The notes: generated by a model not told the origin, from the sequence alone. A DNA stretch of 64,000 nucleotides from Denitromonas ohlonensis (GCF_007625205.1 NZ_VMNI01000006.1:1-64000), one strand, 5' to 3'. Counted from the first letter of the stretch, positions 16,380 through 32,693 are shown. Numbers and translations: made by a program.

Positions 16380-16823
16380 GTGAATCGACTCGAAGTCACC
16401 GAAATGATCGTCGCCGCCAAGATCCAGAAAGGCATCAGATGGACGGATGTCGCCAAGGAAATCGGCCTGTCCAAGGAATGGGTCACCGCCGGCTGTCTGG
16501 GCCAAATGGCGTTTGACGCGAACCAGGCCAGCATCATCGGCAAGGTCTTCGATCTGCCGGCCGAGGCAGTCGCCCTGCTGCAGGCGGCGCCCTACAAGGG
16601 CTCGCTGCCCACCGCCGTCCCGGCCGACCCGCTGATCTACCGCTTCTACGAGCTGATCAACGTCTACGGCTCAACCTTCAAGGCGCTGATCCACGAAGAG
16701 TTCGGCGACGGCATCATGTCGGCCATCGACTTCAACATGAATGTCTCGCGCGAGCCCAACCCGGCTGGCGACCGGGTGAACATCGTCATGTCGGGCAAGT
16801 TCCTGCCCTACAAGACCTACTGA
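16380..16823 (+). CDS. cynS: Cyanate hydratase (cyanase)
   Basis: A 147-residue cyanase converting cyanate and bicarbonate to ammonia and CO2 via carbamate, in the cytoplasm as a decamer. The catalytic residues are Arg88 and Glu91 (YRFYE) and Ser114 (GIMSAIDF), matching Arg96, Glu99 and Ser122 of the E. coli enzyme. The N-terminal helical part GIRWTDVAKEIGLSKEWV is the HTH-like domain of the family. Start is GTG at 16380, after an AAGGAG-containing stretch. It is divergent from a formate/nitrite transporter and kinase gene pair and is followed by a terminator. Ammonia released here would feed the GltBD system encoded downstream. Confidence 0.96.
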   Translation: MNRLEVTEMIVAAKIQKGIRWTDVAKEIGLSKEWVTAGCLGQMAFDANQASIIGKVFDLPAEAVALLQAAPYKGSLPTAVPADPLIYRFYELINVYGSTFKALIHEEFGDGIMSAIDFNMNVSREPNPAGDRVNIVMSGKFLPYKTY

Positions 16824-17194
16824 CAGGCGAACGACTGCACGATGGCGGGTCCGACAGACGCGGTCGGGCCCGCTTTCGTATTCGACCCTCATGAATACGC
16901 CGCGCCTGCCCATGGCCGACGCCACGCCCGTCTCGCCGTGACCGGGCGGGTGACGCGCCTTGCGCCGCCCGAGCCATTTTCAAGCGCCCCTTTCAGGACG
17001 CGCTGCATGCCGCGGCGCACACGCGCTACCGCCATCAGCGCCGTGGCTGACGTCATGGATTGCGCCGCCGGCACCAGCAGTCGCTCGGCGGCCCGCCGCG
17101 CACCGGCCATTATTCGCGCATACCCTTATGATGGCCGTAGAATGGCACGACGTGAGCAGCGCGGGACACGCGCTCAACCGCGATCAACGACAAG
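16824..17194. other. Spacer between cyanase and hybrid kinase genes
   Basis: Begins with a terminator (16845-16876). The rest is GC-rich without a convincing frame. TATGAT at 17127-17132 could be a -10 box for the kinase gene, but no good -35 box stands at the right distance. Confidence 0.4.
16845..16876 (+). terminator. Intrinsic terminator after cynS
   Basis: GCGGGTCCGAC pairs with GTCGGGCCCGC (one T:G mismatch) around AGACGCG, followed by a short T-run. Confidence 0.7.
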
Positions 17195-20122
17195 GTGGCC
17201 TCAAGGATGCCTTCAGGCGCGCTCTCATTTGAAGCGCTGTTCGAACACATGGCCGATGCGGTTTATGTGCTTGACCCGGACAGCTCCCGCATCGTCTGGG
17301 GCAACCAGGCCGCCTGGGGCAGCCTCGGCCTGAGTCGCGATGAGGTGCTCAACCACAGCGTCCTCAGCCTGCAGGTCGATGTCACGGGTTTGCCACAGTG
17401 GAGTGAAATCGCCGAGGTCATCCGCAACACCCCCTGCTTCACCTTCATCGGCCGTCATCGGCATGCCGCCGGCCACGAGGTCGAGGTTGAGGTCAACACG
17501 ACGGTCTTTGTCTCGGATGAGCGCGAGTATTTTCTCTCGGTTGCCCGAAACATTGGACGCCGTGTCGCCCTTGACGGCGAGTTGAACAAGCGCGAGAAGC
17601 AATTGTCTTTCGCCCTCAACGAGGCCAGCGACGGGCTCTGGGATTGGGATGTCGCGACCGGCGAGGCCTTCTTCAGCCCCCGCCTCAAGCAAATGCTTGG
17701 CTACGGGCCCGACGAAATGCTTCCACAGATCGCCACCTGGAAAAGCAGCATTCATCCAGATGATCTCGACCGGGTCACCGCGAAACTGAACGAGCATCTC
17801 TCTGGCAAGGCCAGCCGCTACAACGCCGAATACCGACTGCGCAACCGCAATGGCGACACCCTGTGGGTGCATGACCGCGGCCGCGTCTGCGCACGCGACG
17901 CCATGTCACAGCCCCGCCGTGTCGTCGGCATGGTGCAAGACATCACCGCACGCAAGGCCGCCGAAGAGAAAGCCAAACAGCTGAATGCATACCAATCGCT
18001 GATCTTTGGCTTGTCGTCGGCGTTCATCAACCTGCCCTTGCAGCAGATTGATCAAGCCATACAAGACGCCCTCGGCAAGATCGGCCGCTTTTTTGGAATC
18101 GACCGCAGCTACGTATTCGCTTACGACGCCACCACACAACACATTCGGAATTCCCATGAATGGTGTGCACCGGGGGTGCCACCGGAGATCGACAACCTGC
18201 AGAAGATCCCTTTCGACCTGGCCCCCGACTGGATTCAAAGCCACTATCACGGTCGGCCGATTGTTATCGACGACGTGAATGCGCTGGAGGATGACCGCCC
18301 ACTCAAGGCCTTGCTGTCAGCACAAGGCATCCGCTCATTGGTCACTCTGCCCTTGATGCATCACGACGAGTGCATGGGCTGCGTCGGATTCGATTCGATC
18401 CGGACAGCGCGCCGTTTTGGCGACGAAGAAATGCGTCTGCTCGGCCTGTTCGCGGATCTGCTGACCAACGTCACTGAGCGCCAGCGGGTCGAACACGCCC
18501 TGCATGAGAACGAGTACCGATTCCGTAGCCTGCTGGAGAACGTCGACCGAATTGCGGTGCAGGGCTACGACACGAATCGACGCGTCATTTTCTGGAATGC
18601 GGCCAGCGAAGCGCTCTACGGCTACACGCGCGCCGAAGCCCTTGGCAAACGGCTCGAAGAACTGATCGTTCCCGAACCCATGCGCGACGCCGTCATTGCC
18701 GACATTGCCAGCTGGATGTCGGGCGGCCCGGCCGTGCCGCCCGACGAAATGACACTACAACGCAAGGATGGCTCGCCCGTCACCGTCTTCTCCAGCCATG
18801 TCATGGAGATTCTGTCGAGCGGCATCGAAATGTACTGCATCGATATCGATCTCACCGAACGCAAGCGCATCGAGGCCGAGCTGGTGCGCTACCGGGAGCA
18901 CCTTGAGGCGCTGGTCGAGGAGCGCACCGCGGCGCTGTCGGTCGCCAAGGAGGCTGCGGAATCGGCCAGCCGCGCCAAGAGCGCCTTCCTTGCCAACATG
19001 AGCCACGAGCTGCGCACTCCGATGAACGCCATCATGGGTCTCACGGCCCTGGCGCTGCGCCGGGCGCAGAGTCCAGCCCAGCACGAACAGCTCGAAAAAG
19101 TCGAAAAAGCGTCAAAACACCTCCTGGCGCTGATCGATGACATTCTCGACCTATCCAAGATCGAGGCAGAACGTCTGACCCTGGAACAAAACGACTTCCC
19201 GCTCGGGAGCGTATTCACCAACCTGTCCAGCCTGGTCGAACAACGTGCCAGTGACAAAGGCCTGCAGTTCGAAATCGACCTCCCCCGCGCACTGTCAGAA
19301 CAGATAGTGACCGGCGACGCCCTGCGCCTCGGGCAGGTCCTGCTCAACCTGACCAGCAACGCGATCAAGTTCACCGCCCAGGGCGGCATCACGGTACGGG
19401 CCCGCGCCGAGCACTCACCGCCCGGCGTCCTGGCGCTGCGCGTCGAGGTGATCGACAGCGGCATCGGGATTGACCCTGAGGCCCAGAAGCACCTGTTCAC
19501 TGCCTTTGAACAGGCCGACAACTCAATGACCCGCAAGTACGGCGGCACCGGGCTCGGGCTGGCAATCTGCAAACGCCTGATCAAGCTGATGGGCGGCGAA
19601 ATCAAGGTCGACAGCACGCCGGCACGAGGCAGCAACTTCTGGTTCACGGTCAGCCTGGTCAAATGCACAGGCGAGCAGCCCGGCGTCACCGACACCCTGC
19701 GCCAGTGCGAGCAGCAGTTAAAGCGCGCCCATGCGGGGGCGCGCCTCCTGCTCGTCGAGGACGAACCGGTCAACCGGGAAATCACGCTCGGCTTGCTCGA
19801 AGACACGGGTTTGCAGGTGGATGTCGCCGAGGACGGACTGGCAGCACTTGAACTGGCGCAGCGTACCCGCTACGACCTGATCCTGATGGACATGCAGATG
19901 CCGCGCATGAACGGCCTCGAAGCCACGCAGGCCATCCGTGCAGCCCCCCTCAACCGCGACACGCCGATCCTGGCCATGACCGCCAATGCCTTTGATGACG
20001 ATCGCAAGATATGTCTGTCCGCCGGGATGGACGACTTCCTGAGCAAACCGGTCTATCCCGAGGTGCTGTTCGAGACCATCCTTCGCTGGTTGAATCGCTC
20101 AATCACCCATCCACAGGGCTGA
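17195..20122 (+). CDS. Hybrid sensor histidine kinase (PAS-PAS-GAF-PAS-HK-REC)
   Basis: A 975-residue soluble hybrid kinase. Domains in order: PAS at about 14-125, PAS with PAC at about 135-255 (ending VVGMVQDITARK), GAF at about 270-425, PAS at about 430-555 (ending CIDIDLTERKR), a coiled linker, HisKA with phospho-acceptor His604 in FLANMSHELRTPMN, HATPase with NLTSNAIKFT and GTGLGLAI, and a receiver domain with Asp899 in LILMDMQMPRMNG. No transmembrane segment is seen, so it senses cytoplasmic signals. GTG at 17195 and ATG at 17207 are both possible starts. No response regulator or Hpt gene is adjacent; the output partner is unknown. Confidence 0.93.
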   Translation: MASRMPSGALSFEALFEHMADAVYVLDPDSSRIVWGNQAAWGSLGLSRDEVLNHSVLSLQVDVTGLPQWSEIAEVIRNTPCFTFIGRHRHAAGHEVEVEVNTTVFVSDEREYFLSVARNIGRRVALDGELNKREKQLSFALNEASDGLWDWDVATGEAFFSPRLKQMLGYGPDEMLPQIATWKSSIHPDDLDRVTAKLNEHLSGKASRYNAEYRLRNRNGDTLWVHDRGRVCARDAMSQPRRVVGMVQDITARKAAEEKAKQLNAYQSLIFGLSSAFINLPLQQIDQAIQDALGKIGRFFGIDRSYVFAYDATTQHIRNSHEWCAPGVPPEIDNLQKIPFDLAPDWIQSHYHGRPIVIDDVNALEDDRPLKALLSAQGIRSLVTLPLMHHDECMGCVGFDSIRTARRFGDEEMRLLGLFADLLTNVTERQRVEHALHENEYRFRSLLENVDRIAVQGYDTNRRVIFWNAASEALYGYTRAEALGKRLEELIVPEPMRDAVIADIASWMSGGPAVPPDEMTLQRKDGSPVTVFSSHVMEILSSGIEMYCIDIDLTERKRIEAELVRYREHLEALVEERTAALSVAKEAAESASRAKSAFLANMSHELRTPMNAIMGLTALALRRAQSPAQHEQLEKVEKASKHLLALIDDILDLSKIEAERLTLEQNDFPLGSVFTNLSSLVEQRASDKGLQFEIDLPRALSEQIVTGDALRLGQVLLNLTSNAIKFTAQGGITVRARAEHSPPGVLALRVEVIDSGIGIDPEAQKHLFTAFEQADNSMTRKYGGTGLGLAICKRLIKLMGGEIKVDSTPARGSNFWFTVSLVKCTGEQPGVTDTLRQCEQQLKRAHAGARLLLVEDEPVNREITLGLLEDTGLQVDVAEDGLAALELAQRTRYDLILMDMQMPRMNGLEATQAIRAAPLNRDTPILAMTANAFDDDRKICLSAGMDDFLSKPVYPEVLFETILRWLNRSITHPQG

Positions 20123-20157
20123 CAGACACGCCTTGGGCCACTCGCGCTCGACACGGC

Positions 20158-20189
20158 AAGGGGTTTGCTGAAAAACAAACCCCTTTTCT
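20158..20189. terminator. Bidirectional terminator between hybrid kinase and glmS
   Basis: AAGGGGTTTG pairs with CAAACCCCTT around CTGAAAAA. T-rich sequence follows on the plus strand and the stem's A-rich side serves the minus strand. It separates two convergent genes. Confidence 0.85.
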
Positions 20190-20191
20190 CA

Positions 20192-22021
20192 TCACTCAAC
20201 CGTGACCGATTTTGCCAGGTTGCGCGGCTTGTCCACATCCGTGCCCTTGACCAGCGCGGCATGGTAGGAGAGCAGCTGCAGCGGGATCACATGCAGCACC
20301 GGCGAGAGCATGCCGTAGTGTTCGGGCATGTGCAGGATGTGCACACCTTCGGATTCTTCGATGGCGCTGCCGGCGTCGGCAAACACATACAGCTCGCCGC
20401 CGCGGGCGCGCACTTCCTGCAGGTTGGACTTGAGCTTTTCGAGCAGCTCGTCGGCCGGCGCCACGGCGATGACGGGCATGTCCTTGTCCACCAGCGCCAG
20501 CGGGCCGTGCTTGAGTTCGCCGGCGGCGTAGGACTCGGCGTGGATGTAGGAGATTTCCTTGAGCTTGAGCGCCCCTTCCATGGCGATGGGCCAGTGGCGG
20601 CCGCGGCCGAGGAACAGGGCGTGCTGCTTGCTGGCGAAGCGCTGGGCCCATTGTTCGATCTGTGGTTCCAGTTCGAGCACTTTGCCGACGGCGACCGGCA
20701 GGTGGCGCAGGGCGGTGAGGTAGCGGGCTTCGTCTTCATCGTTCAGGCGGCCGTTGAGCTTGGCCAGCGAGAGGGTCAGCATGGCCAGCGCGGCGAGCTG
20801 GGTGGTGAAGGCCTTGGTGGAGGCGACGCCGATTTCGGGGCCCGCGCGGGTGATGAAGCGCAGCGCGGTTTCGCGCACGATGGCCGACTCGGGCACGTTG
20901 CAGATGGCCAGCGTCTTGCCCATGCCGAGGCTCTTGGCGTGCTTGAGCGCGGCGAGGGTGTCGGCGGTTTCGCCGGACTGCGAGATGACGACCACCAGGG
21001 TGTCGGCATCGGGCACCGATTCGCGGTAGCGGTATTCGCTGGCAATTTCGACCACGCAGGGGATGCCGGCGATGGATTCGAGCCAGTAGCGCGCGACCAG
21101 GCCGGCATGGAAGCTGGTGCCGCAGGCGATGATCAGCACGCGGCGGGTGGCGCCGAGGATCTCGCCCGCATGCGCGCCGAACACCTGCGGCGAGATGGTG
21201 TTGCCGCCGGCGATCATTTCGAGCGTGTTGCCCAGGGCCTGCGGCTGCTCGAAGATCTCTTTTTGCATGTAGTGGCGATAGGTGCCCAGTTCGACGGCGT
21301 CGGCCGACAGCGAGGACAGGTGCACCGGCCGTTCGACCACGGTGCCGTCGGGTCGCACGATGCGATAGCTGCCCAGCTTGAGTTCGGCCACATCACCGTC
21401 TTCGAGATAGACCACCTTGCGGGTGACCTGCAGCAGCGCGGAGGTGTCGGAGGCGGCGTACATGCCGTCATCGCCCACGCCCAGCAGCAGCGGCGAGCCG
21501 CGCCGTGCCACCACCAGACGGAAGGGGTCGGACTCGGTCACCACGCCAATGGCGTAGGCGCCTTCGAGCTCGTTGGTAGCGAGGCGGACGGCTTCGGTCA
21601 GATCCAGCCCGGCGCTGAGTTTGTGGTTGATGAGGTGGGCAATGGCTTCGGTGTCGGTCTCGGAAGTGAAGACATAGCCCTTGGCGGTGAGATCGGTCTT
21701 GATGCGCTCGAAGTTCTCGATGATGCCGTTGTGCACCACCGCCAGACCGCCGGATACATGCGGGTGGGCGTTGCGCTCGGAGGGCTCGCCATGGGTGGCC
21801 CAGCGGGTGTGCGCGATGCCGATGTTGGCGCTCAGGTGGCGGCTGTCGGCGATGGTGGCGAGCTCGGCCACACGACCGGCCGAGCGGGCGCGCACCAGAT
21901 CGCCTTCATGCAGCACGGCGAGGCCGGCGGAGTCATACCCGCGGTACTCAAGCTTGCGCAGCCCTTCGAGCAGCACGGGAACGACGTTCTGGGTCGAGAT
22001 AGCGGTGACGATGCCACACAT
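20192..22021 (-). CDS. glmS: Glutamine-fructose-6-phosphate aminotransferase
   Basis: A 609-residue GlmS, making glucosamine-6-phosphate from fructose-6-phosphate and glutamine for peptidoglycan and LPS. The N-terminal glutaminase domain starts with the nucleophile Cys2 (MCGIVTAIS). The isomerase half has two SIS domains ([16 protein letters not shown] and [19 protein letters not shown]). The C-terminus ends KSVTVE as usual. Length is normal. It lies 44 bases after glmU on the same strand, forming the common glmU-glmS unit. No GlmS ribozyme is expected or seen. Confidence 0.97.
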   Translation of the reverse strand: MCGIVTAISTQNVVPVLLEGLRKLEYRGYDSAGLAVLHEGDLVRARSAGRVAELATIADSRHLSANIGIAHTRWATHGEPSERNAHPHVSGGLAVVHNGIIENFERIKTDLTAKGYVFTSETDTEAIAHLINHKLSAGLDLTEAVRLATNELEGAYAIGVVTESDPFRLVVARRGSPLLLGVGDDGMYAASDTSALLQVTRKVVYLEDGDVAELKLGSYRIVRPDGTVVERPVHLSSLSADAVELGTYRHYMQKEIFEQPQALGNTLEMIAGGNTISPQVFGAHAGEILGATRRVLIIACGTSFHAGLVARYWLESIAGIPCVVEIASEYRYRESVPDADTLVVVISQSGETADTLAALKHAKSLGMGKTLAICNVPESAIVRETALRFITRAGPEIGVASTKAFTTQLAALAMLTLSLAKLNGRLNDEDEARYLTALRHLPVAVGKVLELEPQIEQWAQRFASKQHALFLGRGRHWPIAMEGALKLKEISYIHAESYAAGELKHGPLALVDKDMPVIAVAPADELLEKLKSNLQEVRARGGELYVFADAGSAIEESEGVHILHMPEHYGMLSPVLHVIPLQLLSYHAALVKGTDVDKPRNLAKSVTVE

Positions 22022-22065
22022 GGTGTTCTCTCCTGAGGCCGACCCCGAGGGCCGGCGGGAATGCT

Positions 22066-23427
22066 TTATTTGGGTTTTTTGACCGGGCGTTTCCAGCCCG
22101 GGATCGTGATCTGTTTGGCCCGCGAGACGGTGAGCTGGTCGGCCGGCGCGTCTTTGCTGAGCGTGGTGCCGGCACCGAGCGTGGCGCCTCGGCCGACGCG
22201 CACGGGGGCCACCAGCTGGGTGTCGGAGCCGATGAACACGTCGTCTTCAATCACGGTTCGGTATTTGTTGGCGCCGTCGTAATTGCAGGTGATGGTGCCG
22301 GCGCCAACGTTGACCCGCTGGCCGATGTCGGCGTCGCCCACATAGGCGAGGTGGTTGGCTTTCGAGTGATTGTCGATGCGGCTGTTTTTGACTTCAACAA
22401 AATTGCCCAGATGCACATCTTCGCCCAGCTCGGTGCCCGGGCGGGTGCGCGCATAGGGGCCGATCACGCAGGCCGGACCCATCACGGTGTCTTCGATATG
22501 CGAGTACGGGTGGATGCGAGTGCCGGCGCCGATGCGCGCGTTGCGGATGACGCAATTGGCGCCGATCTGCACGCCTTCGCCGAGGGTCACGCTGCCTTCA
22601 AACACGCAGTTCACATCAATGCGCACATCGCGCTCGCAGGTGAGTTCGCCACGCACATCGATGCGCGCCGGGTCGGCCAGGGTCACACCGGCGTCGAGCA
22701 GGCGCTCGGCGTAAGACTGCTGATAGCTGCGCTCGAGTTCGGCCAGTTGACGGCGGTTGTTGACGCCGAGGGTTTCGACCACGGTGTCGGGCTGGGTCGC
22801 CACCACCGGCACACCGGCCGCGACCGCCATGGCGATGATGTCGGTCAGGTAGTACTCGCCCTGAGCGTTGTCATTACCCAGGCGGCCCAGCCAGTCGCGC
22901 AGCAGCGCGGTGGGGGCAGCCAGAATGCCGGTGTTCACCTCACGCACCGCGCGCTCGGCCTCGGTGGCGTCCTTGTGTTCGACAATGCGCTGCACCTGAG
23001 CTTCGGCGTCACGCACGATACGGCCGTAACCGGTCGGATCGTCGAGTTCGACGGTCAGCAGGCCAAGGCAGTTGCCCTGGGTGGCGTCGAGCAGGCGGCG
23101 CAAGGTGGCCTCGCCGATCAGCGGCACATCGCCATAGAGCACCAATGCGATCTGTTCGTCGTCAAGATGCGGCAAGGCCTGCTGCACGGCATGTCCGGTG
23201 CCCAGCTGGGGGCTCTGGAGCGCCCAGGCCAGATCGGGCGCGGCCAGCGCCTCGCGCACCGTCTCACCGCCATGGCCGTACACCACGCAAATCTTGCTCG
23301 CACCCAGGGTGCGAGCGGTGCCCAGCACATGCGCCAGCATCGGCCGGCCGGCGAGCGGCTGCAAAACCTTTGGCAGCGCGGAACGCATCCGGGTGCCCTG
23401 TCCGGCGGCGAGGACCACAACTTGCAT
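22066..23427 (-). CDS. glmU: Bifunctional UDP-GlcNAc pyrophosphorylase/GlcN-1-P acetyltransferase
   Basis: 453 residues from the ATG at 23427 ([14 protein letters not shown]), the standard GlmU start; the open frame continues upstream but is not coding. The N-terminal uridyltransferase has the [12 protein letters not shown] signature. From about residue 250 the hexapeptide repeats of the left-handed beta helix are seen ([17 protein letters not shown] and later [14 protein letters not shown]). It acetylates GlcN-1-P and uridylates the product to UDP-GlcNAc, directly upstream of glmS and in the same pathway. Confidence 0.97.
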   Translation of the reverse strand: MQVVVLAAGQGTRMRSALPKVLQPLAGRPMLAHVLGTARTLGASKICVVYGHGGETVREALAAPDLAWALQSPQLGTGHAVQQALPHLDDEQIALVLYGDVPLIGEATLRRLLDATQGNCLGLLTVELDDPTGYGRIVRDAEAQVQRIVEHKDATEAERAVREVNTGILAAPTALLRDWLGRLGNDNAQGEYYLTDIIAMAVAAGVPVVATQPDTVVETLGVNNRRQLAELERSYQQSYAERLLDAGVTLADPARIDVRGELTCERDVRIDVNCVFEGSVTLGEGVQIGANCVIRNARIGAGTRIHPYSHIEDTVMGPACVIGPYARTRPGTELGEDVHLGNFVEVKNSRIDNHSKANHLAYVGDADIGQRVNVGAGTITCNYDGANKYRTVIEDDVFIGSDTQLVAPVRVGRGATLGAGTTLSKDAPADQLTVSRAKQITIPGWKRPVKKPK

Positions 23428-23623
23428 GACAACTCCATTTTTACAGGATTTGCGGCGGATTCTAGCATGTGCCACATGGCAGTTCCGTGAGCAGTTCCGC
23501 GCCAAGATACAACAAGACATGTATCGTATATTGCAACGCACCAAATATTGACCAGCATCTAACTTTTGAAATACCCCGAAGACTAGAATGCGATTTGCTG
23601 CAACGCATAAAGGAAAAGCAATC
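23428..23623. promoter_or_regulatory. Divergent glmU / maoC-pta control region with direct repeat
   Basis: A 196-base A+T-richer gap between divergent operons. TGCAACGCA occurs twice in the same orientation, at 23532-23540 and 23599-23607, 67 bases apart. The second copy is 17 bases before the maoC-pta start codon. This could be an operator pair; the regulator is unknown. Confidence 0.4.
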
Positions 23624-25036
23624 ATGCACCGGGCCGTCCATCAGTACATCGAGAATCGCACCTTTGACGAGATCGCCATCGGCGATCAAGCGCGCCTCAT
23701 CCGCACGCTCAAGCCCAACGACATTCATCTGTTCGCCGCCATGTCCGGCGACGTCAACCCCACCCATGTGGACCCCGAATTCGCGCGCTCCAGTCAGTTC
23801 CGCGAAGTCGTCGGTCACAGCATGTGGGGCAGCACCCTGTTTTCCACCATCCTGGGCACCGAGTTTCCCGGCCCCGGCACGGTGTACATCTCTCAGTCGC
23901 TCAAGTTCTGGCGCCCGGTCGGCATCGCCGACACGCTGGAAATCACCGTGACCTGCCGCGAGAAGTTCACCCACAACTCGCATATCATCTTCGACTGCGT
24001 GGCCATCAACCAGGATGGACTGAAGGTCATTGACGGCACGGCGGAAGTCGCCGCCCCGACCGAGAAGATCAAGCGTCCGCGCATCAGCCTGCCGGAGGTG
24101 ACCATCTCCGACAAAGAGCTGCGCTACCAGCACCTGCTGTCGCTGACCACCGGCCTGGCCCCCGTGCCAACGGCGGTGGTCCACCCCTGCGACGCGGCAT
24201 CGCTGGGTGGCCCGCTGCAGGCGGCTGACGAAGGACTGATCATCCCCATCCTGATCGGCCCCGAGGCCAAGATCCGCGCCGTCGCCGAAGAAGAAGGCTT
24301 TGACCTGACCGGCATTCGCATCGTCGACGTCCCGCACAGCCATGCGGCGGCCGAAACCGGCGTCGCCATGGCGCGCAAGGGCGAGGTCGAAGTGTTGATG
24401 AAAGGTTCGCTGCACACCGATGAGCTGATGAGCGCGGTGGTGAACCGCAGCCACGGCTTGCGCACCGCGCGCCGCATCAGCCATGTGTTCATCGCCGAAG
24501 TGCCGACCTATCCGCACCCGCTGCTGATCACCGACGCGGCCATCAACATCGAGCCGACGCTGGAAGAGAAGGTCGACATCGTCCAGAACGCCATCGAGCT
24601 GGCGCAGATCATGGGCATCATCGAGCCCAAGGTCGCCATCCTGTCGGCGGTCGAAACGGTCACCTCCAAGCTGCGCTCGACCATCGACGCAGCCGCGCTG
24701 TGCAAAATGGCCGATCGCGGCCAGATCAAGGGCGGCATCCTCGACGGCCCGCTGGCTTTCGACAATGCCATCTCACTGGTCGCCGCCAAAACCAAGGGCA
24801 TCGTGTCGGCGGTGGCCGGTAACGCTGACATCCTGCTGGTGCCCGATCTCGAGTCGGGCAACATGATGGCCAAGCAGCTCGAATACTTTGCCGACGCCGT
24901 CCTGGCCGGCGTGGTGGTCGGCACCAAGGTGCCCATCGTCCTCACCAGCCGCGCCGACACCGCCGAAGCCCGTGCCGCCTCCTGCGCCATCGCGCAGCTG
25001 ATGGCCCACCACCGTCGCGGGGTAGTCGTCCAATGA
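23624..25036 (+). CDS. MaoC-like hydratase fused to phosphate acetyltransferase
   Basis: A 470-residue fusion. Residues 10-140 are a MaoC/R-hydratase hot-dog domain with its active-site pattern [14 protein letters not shown] (Asp43, His48) and GHSMWG. Residues 165-465 are a phosphate acetyl/butyryl transferase ([37 protein letters not shown]). It would exchange acetyl or another acyl between CoA and phosphate, and may hydrate enoyl-CoA. The ATG at 23624 follows AAGGAAAA. It overlaps ackA by four bases, so the two act as a Pta-AckA module for acetate or short-acyl metabolism, possibly tied to polyhydroxyalkanoate intermediates through the MaoC part. Confidence 0.93.
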   Translation: MHRAVHQYIENRTFDEIAIGDQARLIRTLKPNDIHLFAAMSGDVNPTHVDPEFARSSQFREVVGHSMWGSTLFSTILGTEFPGPGTVYISQSLKFWRPVGIADTLEITVTCREKFTHNSHIIFDCVAINQDGLKVIDGTAEVAAPTEKIKRPRISLPEVTISDKELRYQHLLSLTTGLAPVPTAVVHPCDAASLGGPLQAADEGLIIPILIGPEAKIRAVAEEEGFDLTGIRIVDVPHSHAAAETGVAMARKGEVEVLMKGSLHTDELMSAVVNRSHGLRTARRISHVFIAEVPTYPHPLLITDAAINIEPTLEEKVDIVQNAIELAQIMGIIEPKVAILSAVETVTSKLRSTIDAAALCKMADRGQIKGGILDGPLAFDNAISLVAAKTKGIVSAVAGNADILLVPDLESGNMMAKQLEYFADAVLAGVVVGTKVPIVLTSRADTAEARAASCAIAQLMAHHRRGVVVQ

Positions 25037-26226
25037 AGGCACTCTGGGTTCTCAATGCCGGTTCGTCGAGCCTGAAGTTTGCGCTCTACCCGGTCGAGCC
25101 GGACCTGGCCGATGCGCCCGCCCTCGCCGGGCAGATCGAAGGCATTGGCACACACCCGCGCCTGCACGCACGCGCCGCCACCGGCGAGCGCTTCGAATCC
25201 AGCGTGCCGCACCCGGCCGGCAACGATCAGGACAGCCACCATCAGGGCGCACTGGATTTTCTGCTCGACTGGATGAAGACGCACACCCCGCGTCTTGACC
25301 TGATCGGGGTGGGCCACCGGGTCGTGCATGGCGGCGCCGCCCATAGCGCGCCGATCCAGCTCGACCCCGCCTTGCTGACCGAGCTGGCTGCGTTCGAACC
25401 GCTCGCGCCACTGCATCAACCGCACAATCTGCGTGCCATTCGCGCGGTCGGCCGGATCATGCCGCAACTGCCGCAGGTGGCCTGCTTCGACACCGCCTTC
25501 CATCGCACACAACCCGCCCTCGCGCAGCGCTTCGCACTCCCGCGTGCCTTGCACGAAGAGGGCGTTCGCCGGTATGGCTTTCATGGTCTGTCGTATGAAT
25601 ACATCAGCCGGCAGCTGCCGGAGGTCATTGGCCCCGAACGCGCGCATGGCGCGGTGATCGTCGCCCACCTGGGCAACGGCGCCAGCATGTGCGCCATGCG
25701 CGACGGCAAAAGCGTGGGCTCCAGCATGGGCTTCACCGCCATCGACGGCTTGATGATGGGCACCCGCAGCGGCAGCATCGACCCGGGCGTATTGTTGTAT
25801 TTGATGGACCAGAAAGGACTCGATTCCGCCGCCTTGACGCGCTTGCTGTACAAGGAATCCGGCCTGCTGGGCGTGTCCGGCCTCAGCGCCGACATGCGCG
25901 ACCTGCTCGCCTCGCCGGCACCCGAAGCGCGCGAAGCGATCGACCTGTTCTGCTATCGCGCCGCACGCGAACTGGGCTCACTGGCCGCGGCGGCCGGGGG
26001 TTGTGATGCCGTGGTGTTTACCGGCGGCATTGGTGAGCACGCCGCCGCGGTGCGCGAAGCCATCATCGCCCGATCGGCCTGGCTCGGGCTCAGTCTGGAC
26101 ACGGCAGCCAACGCCAAGGACGCCCGTCGCATCGATCAGGCCGACAGCCAGGTCGCCATCGCCGTCATCCCGACCAACGAAGAGTGGATGATTGCCCGGC
26201 ATACGCTGGATTTGATCGGCCGCTGA
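25033..26226 (+). CDS. ackA: Acetate kinase
   Basis: A 397-residue acetate/propionate kinase interconverting acetyl phosphate plus ADP with acetate plus ATP. Signatures: LNAGSSSLKF at the N-terminus, GHRVVHGG near residue 95, RRYGFHGLSYEY, HLGNGAS, GTRSGSIDPG and FTGGIGEHAAAVR. Length is normal. Its ATG overlaps the stop of the MaoC-Pta gene (ATGA), indicating translational coupling. The product of the fused enzyme is its substrate. Confidence 0.96.
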   Translation: MKALWVLNAGSSSLKFALYPVEPDLADAPALAGQIEGIGTHPRLHARAATGERFESSVPHPAGNDQDSHHQGALDFLLDWMKTHTPRLDLIGVGHRVVHGGAAHSAPIQLDPALLTELAAFEPLAPLHQPHNLRAIRAVGRIMPQLPQVACFDTAFHRTQPALAQRFALPRALHEEGVRRYGFHGLSYEYISRQLPEVIGPERAHGAVIVAHLGNGASMCAMRDGKSVGSSMGFTAIDGLMMGTRSGSIDPGVLLYLMDQKGLDSAALTRLLYKESGLLGVSGLSADMRDLLASPAPEAREAIDLFCYRAARELGSLAAAAGGCDAVVFTGGIGEHAAAVREAIIARSAWLGLSLDTAANAKDARRIDQADSQVAIAVIPTNEEWMIARHTLDLIGR

Positions 26227-26244
26227 TCGCTTGTCACGGCGATC

Positions 26245-26336
26245 CGTAGGCTGGATGCAGGCCAAAGGCCGGAATCCGGGATCATCGGTTGAGTCGCCAC
26301 CGTTCCCGGATTCCGCTACGCTGCATCCGGGCTACG
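26245..26336. repeat. Long imperfect palindrome (REP/BIME-like)
   Basis: The left arm CGTAGGCTGGATGCAGG, then GGAATCCGGGA, matches the reverse complement of the right arm (TCCCGGATTCC, then CTGCATCCGGGCTACG). Such elements, bounded by GTAGG-CCTAC type ends, are scattered between genes in many proteobacteria. Confidence 0.75.
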
Positions 26337-26376
26337 CACCTACCACCTGATTCGCACAACACGTTGTTTTAAATAG

Positions 26377-26403
26377 AAAAAGGCGGCCACGGCCGCCTTT
26401 TTC
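26377..26403. terminator. Bidirectional terminator
   Basis: AAAAGGCGGCC and GGCCGCCTTTT form a perfect stem with an AC loop, with A-run before and T-run after. It can end both ackA (plus) and gltD (minus) transcripts. Confidence 0.88.
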
Positions 26404-26422
26404 ATTACACACGAGGTGTCGC

Positions 26423-26500
26423 TTAACGCGGCAGCTCGGACGCCCCCATCAGGAACGCATCGACCTCACGGGCACATTGGCGACCTTCGCGCAACGCGCC
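26423..26500 (-). pseudogene. Relic of a second gltD 3' end
   Basis: This stretch repeats the last 22 codons and stop of gltD located about 130 bases away. It encodes [16 protein letters not shown] followed by ASELPR and a stop; the intact gene has SSELPR. The few differences are largely synonymous third-position changes (for example CAA/CAG and GTC/GTG), so the fragment descends from a functional homologue rather than from recent decay. It has no start and cannot be expressed alone. Confidence 0.8.
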
Positions 26501-26514
26501 CCGAAGGGCGCGTT
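26493..26514. other. Hairpin between the two gltD tails
   Basis: AACGCGCCC pairs perfectly with GGGCGCGTT around CGAA. It lies exactly at the break where the duplicated gltD tail stops matching, and may mark the recombination junction. Confidence 0.5.
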
Positions 26515-26554
26515 CCAATAGACCCGCTGGGCGGTTCGTGAAGGTCGCCGCAGC

Positions 26555-28021
<1,467 letters not shown>

Positions 28022-28022
28022 C

Positions 28023-32693
<4,671 letters not shown>

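Larger units (their letters stand above)
26227..26554. other. Intergenic region: palindromic repeat, terminator and gltD-tail relic
   Basis: The 328 bases between convergent ackA and gltD hold, in order, a long imperfect palindrome (26245-26336), a bidirectional terminator (26377-26403), a relic of a second gltD 3' end (26423-26500), and a hairpin at 26493-26514. Each is listed separately. Confidence 0.7.

Noticed and set aside
20165-22036. 623-codon plus-strand open frame across glmS
   Set aside because: It lies exactly antisense to glmS, which is unmistakable by motif. Its predicted product is a His/Gly/Arg-rich low-complexity string typical of antisense frames in GC-rich genes.
22022-22065. 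glmS ribozyme/riboswitch upstream of glmS
   Set aside because: The gap to glmU is only 44 bases and shows no ribozyme core; such ribozymes are typical of Gram-positive bacteria.
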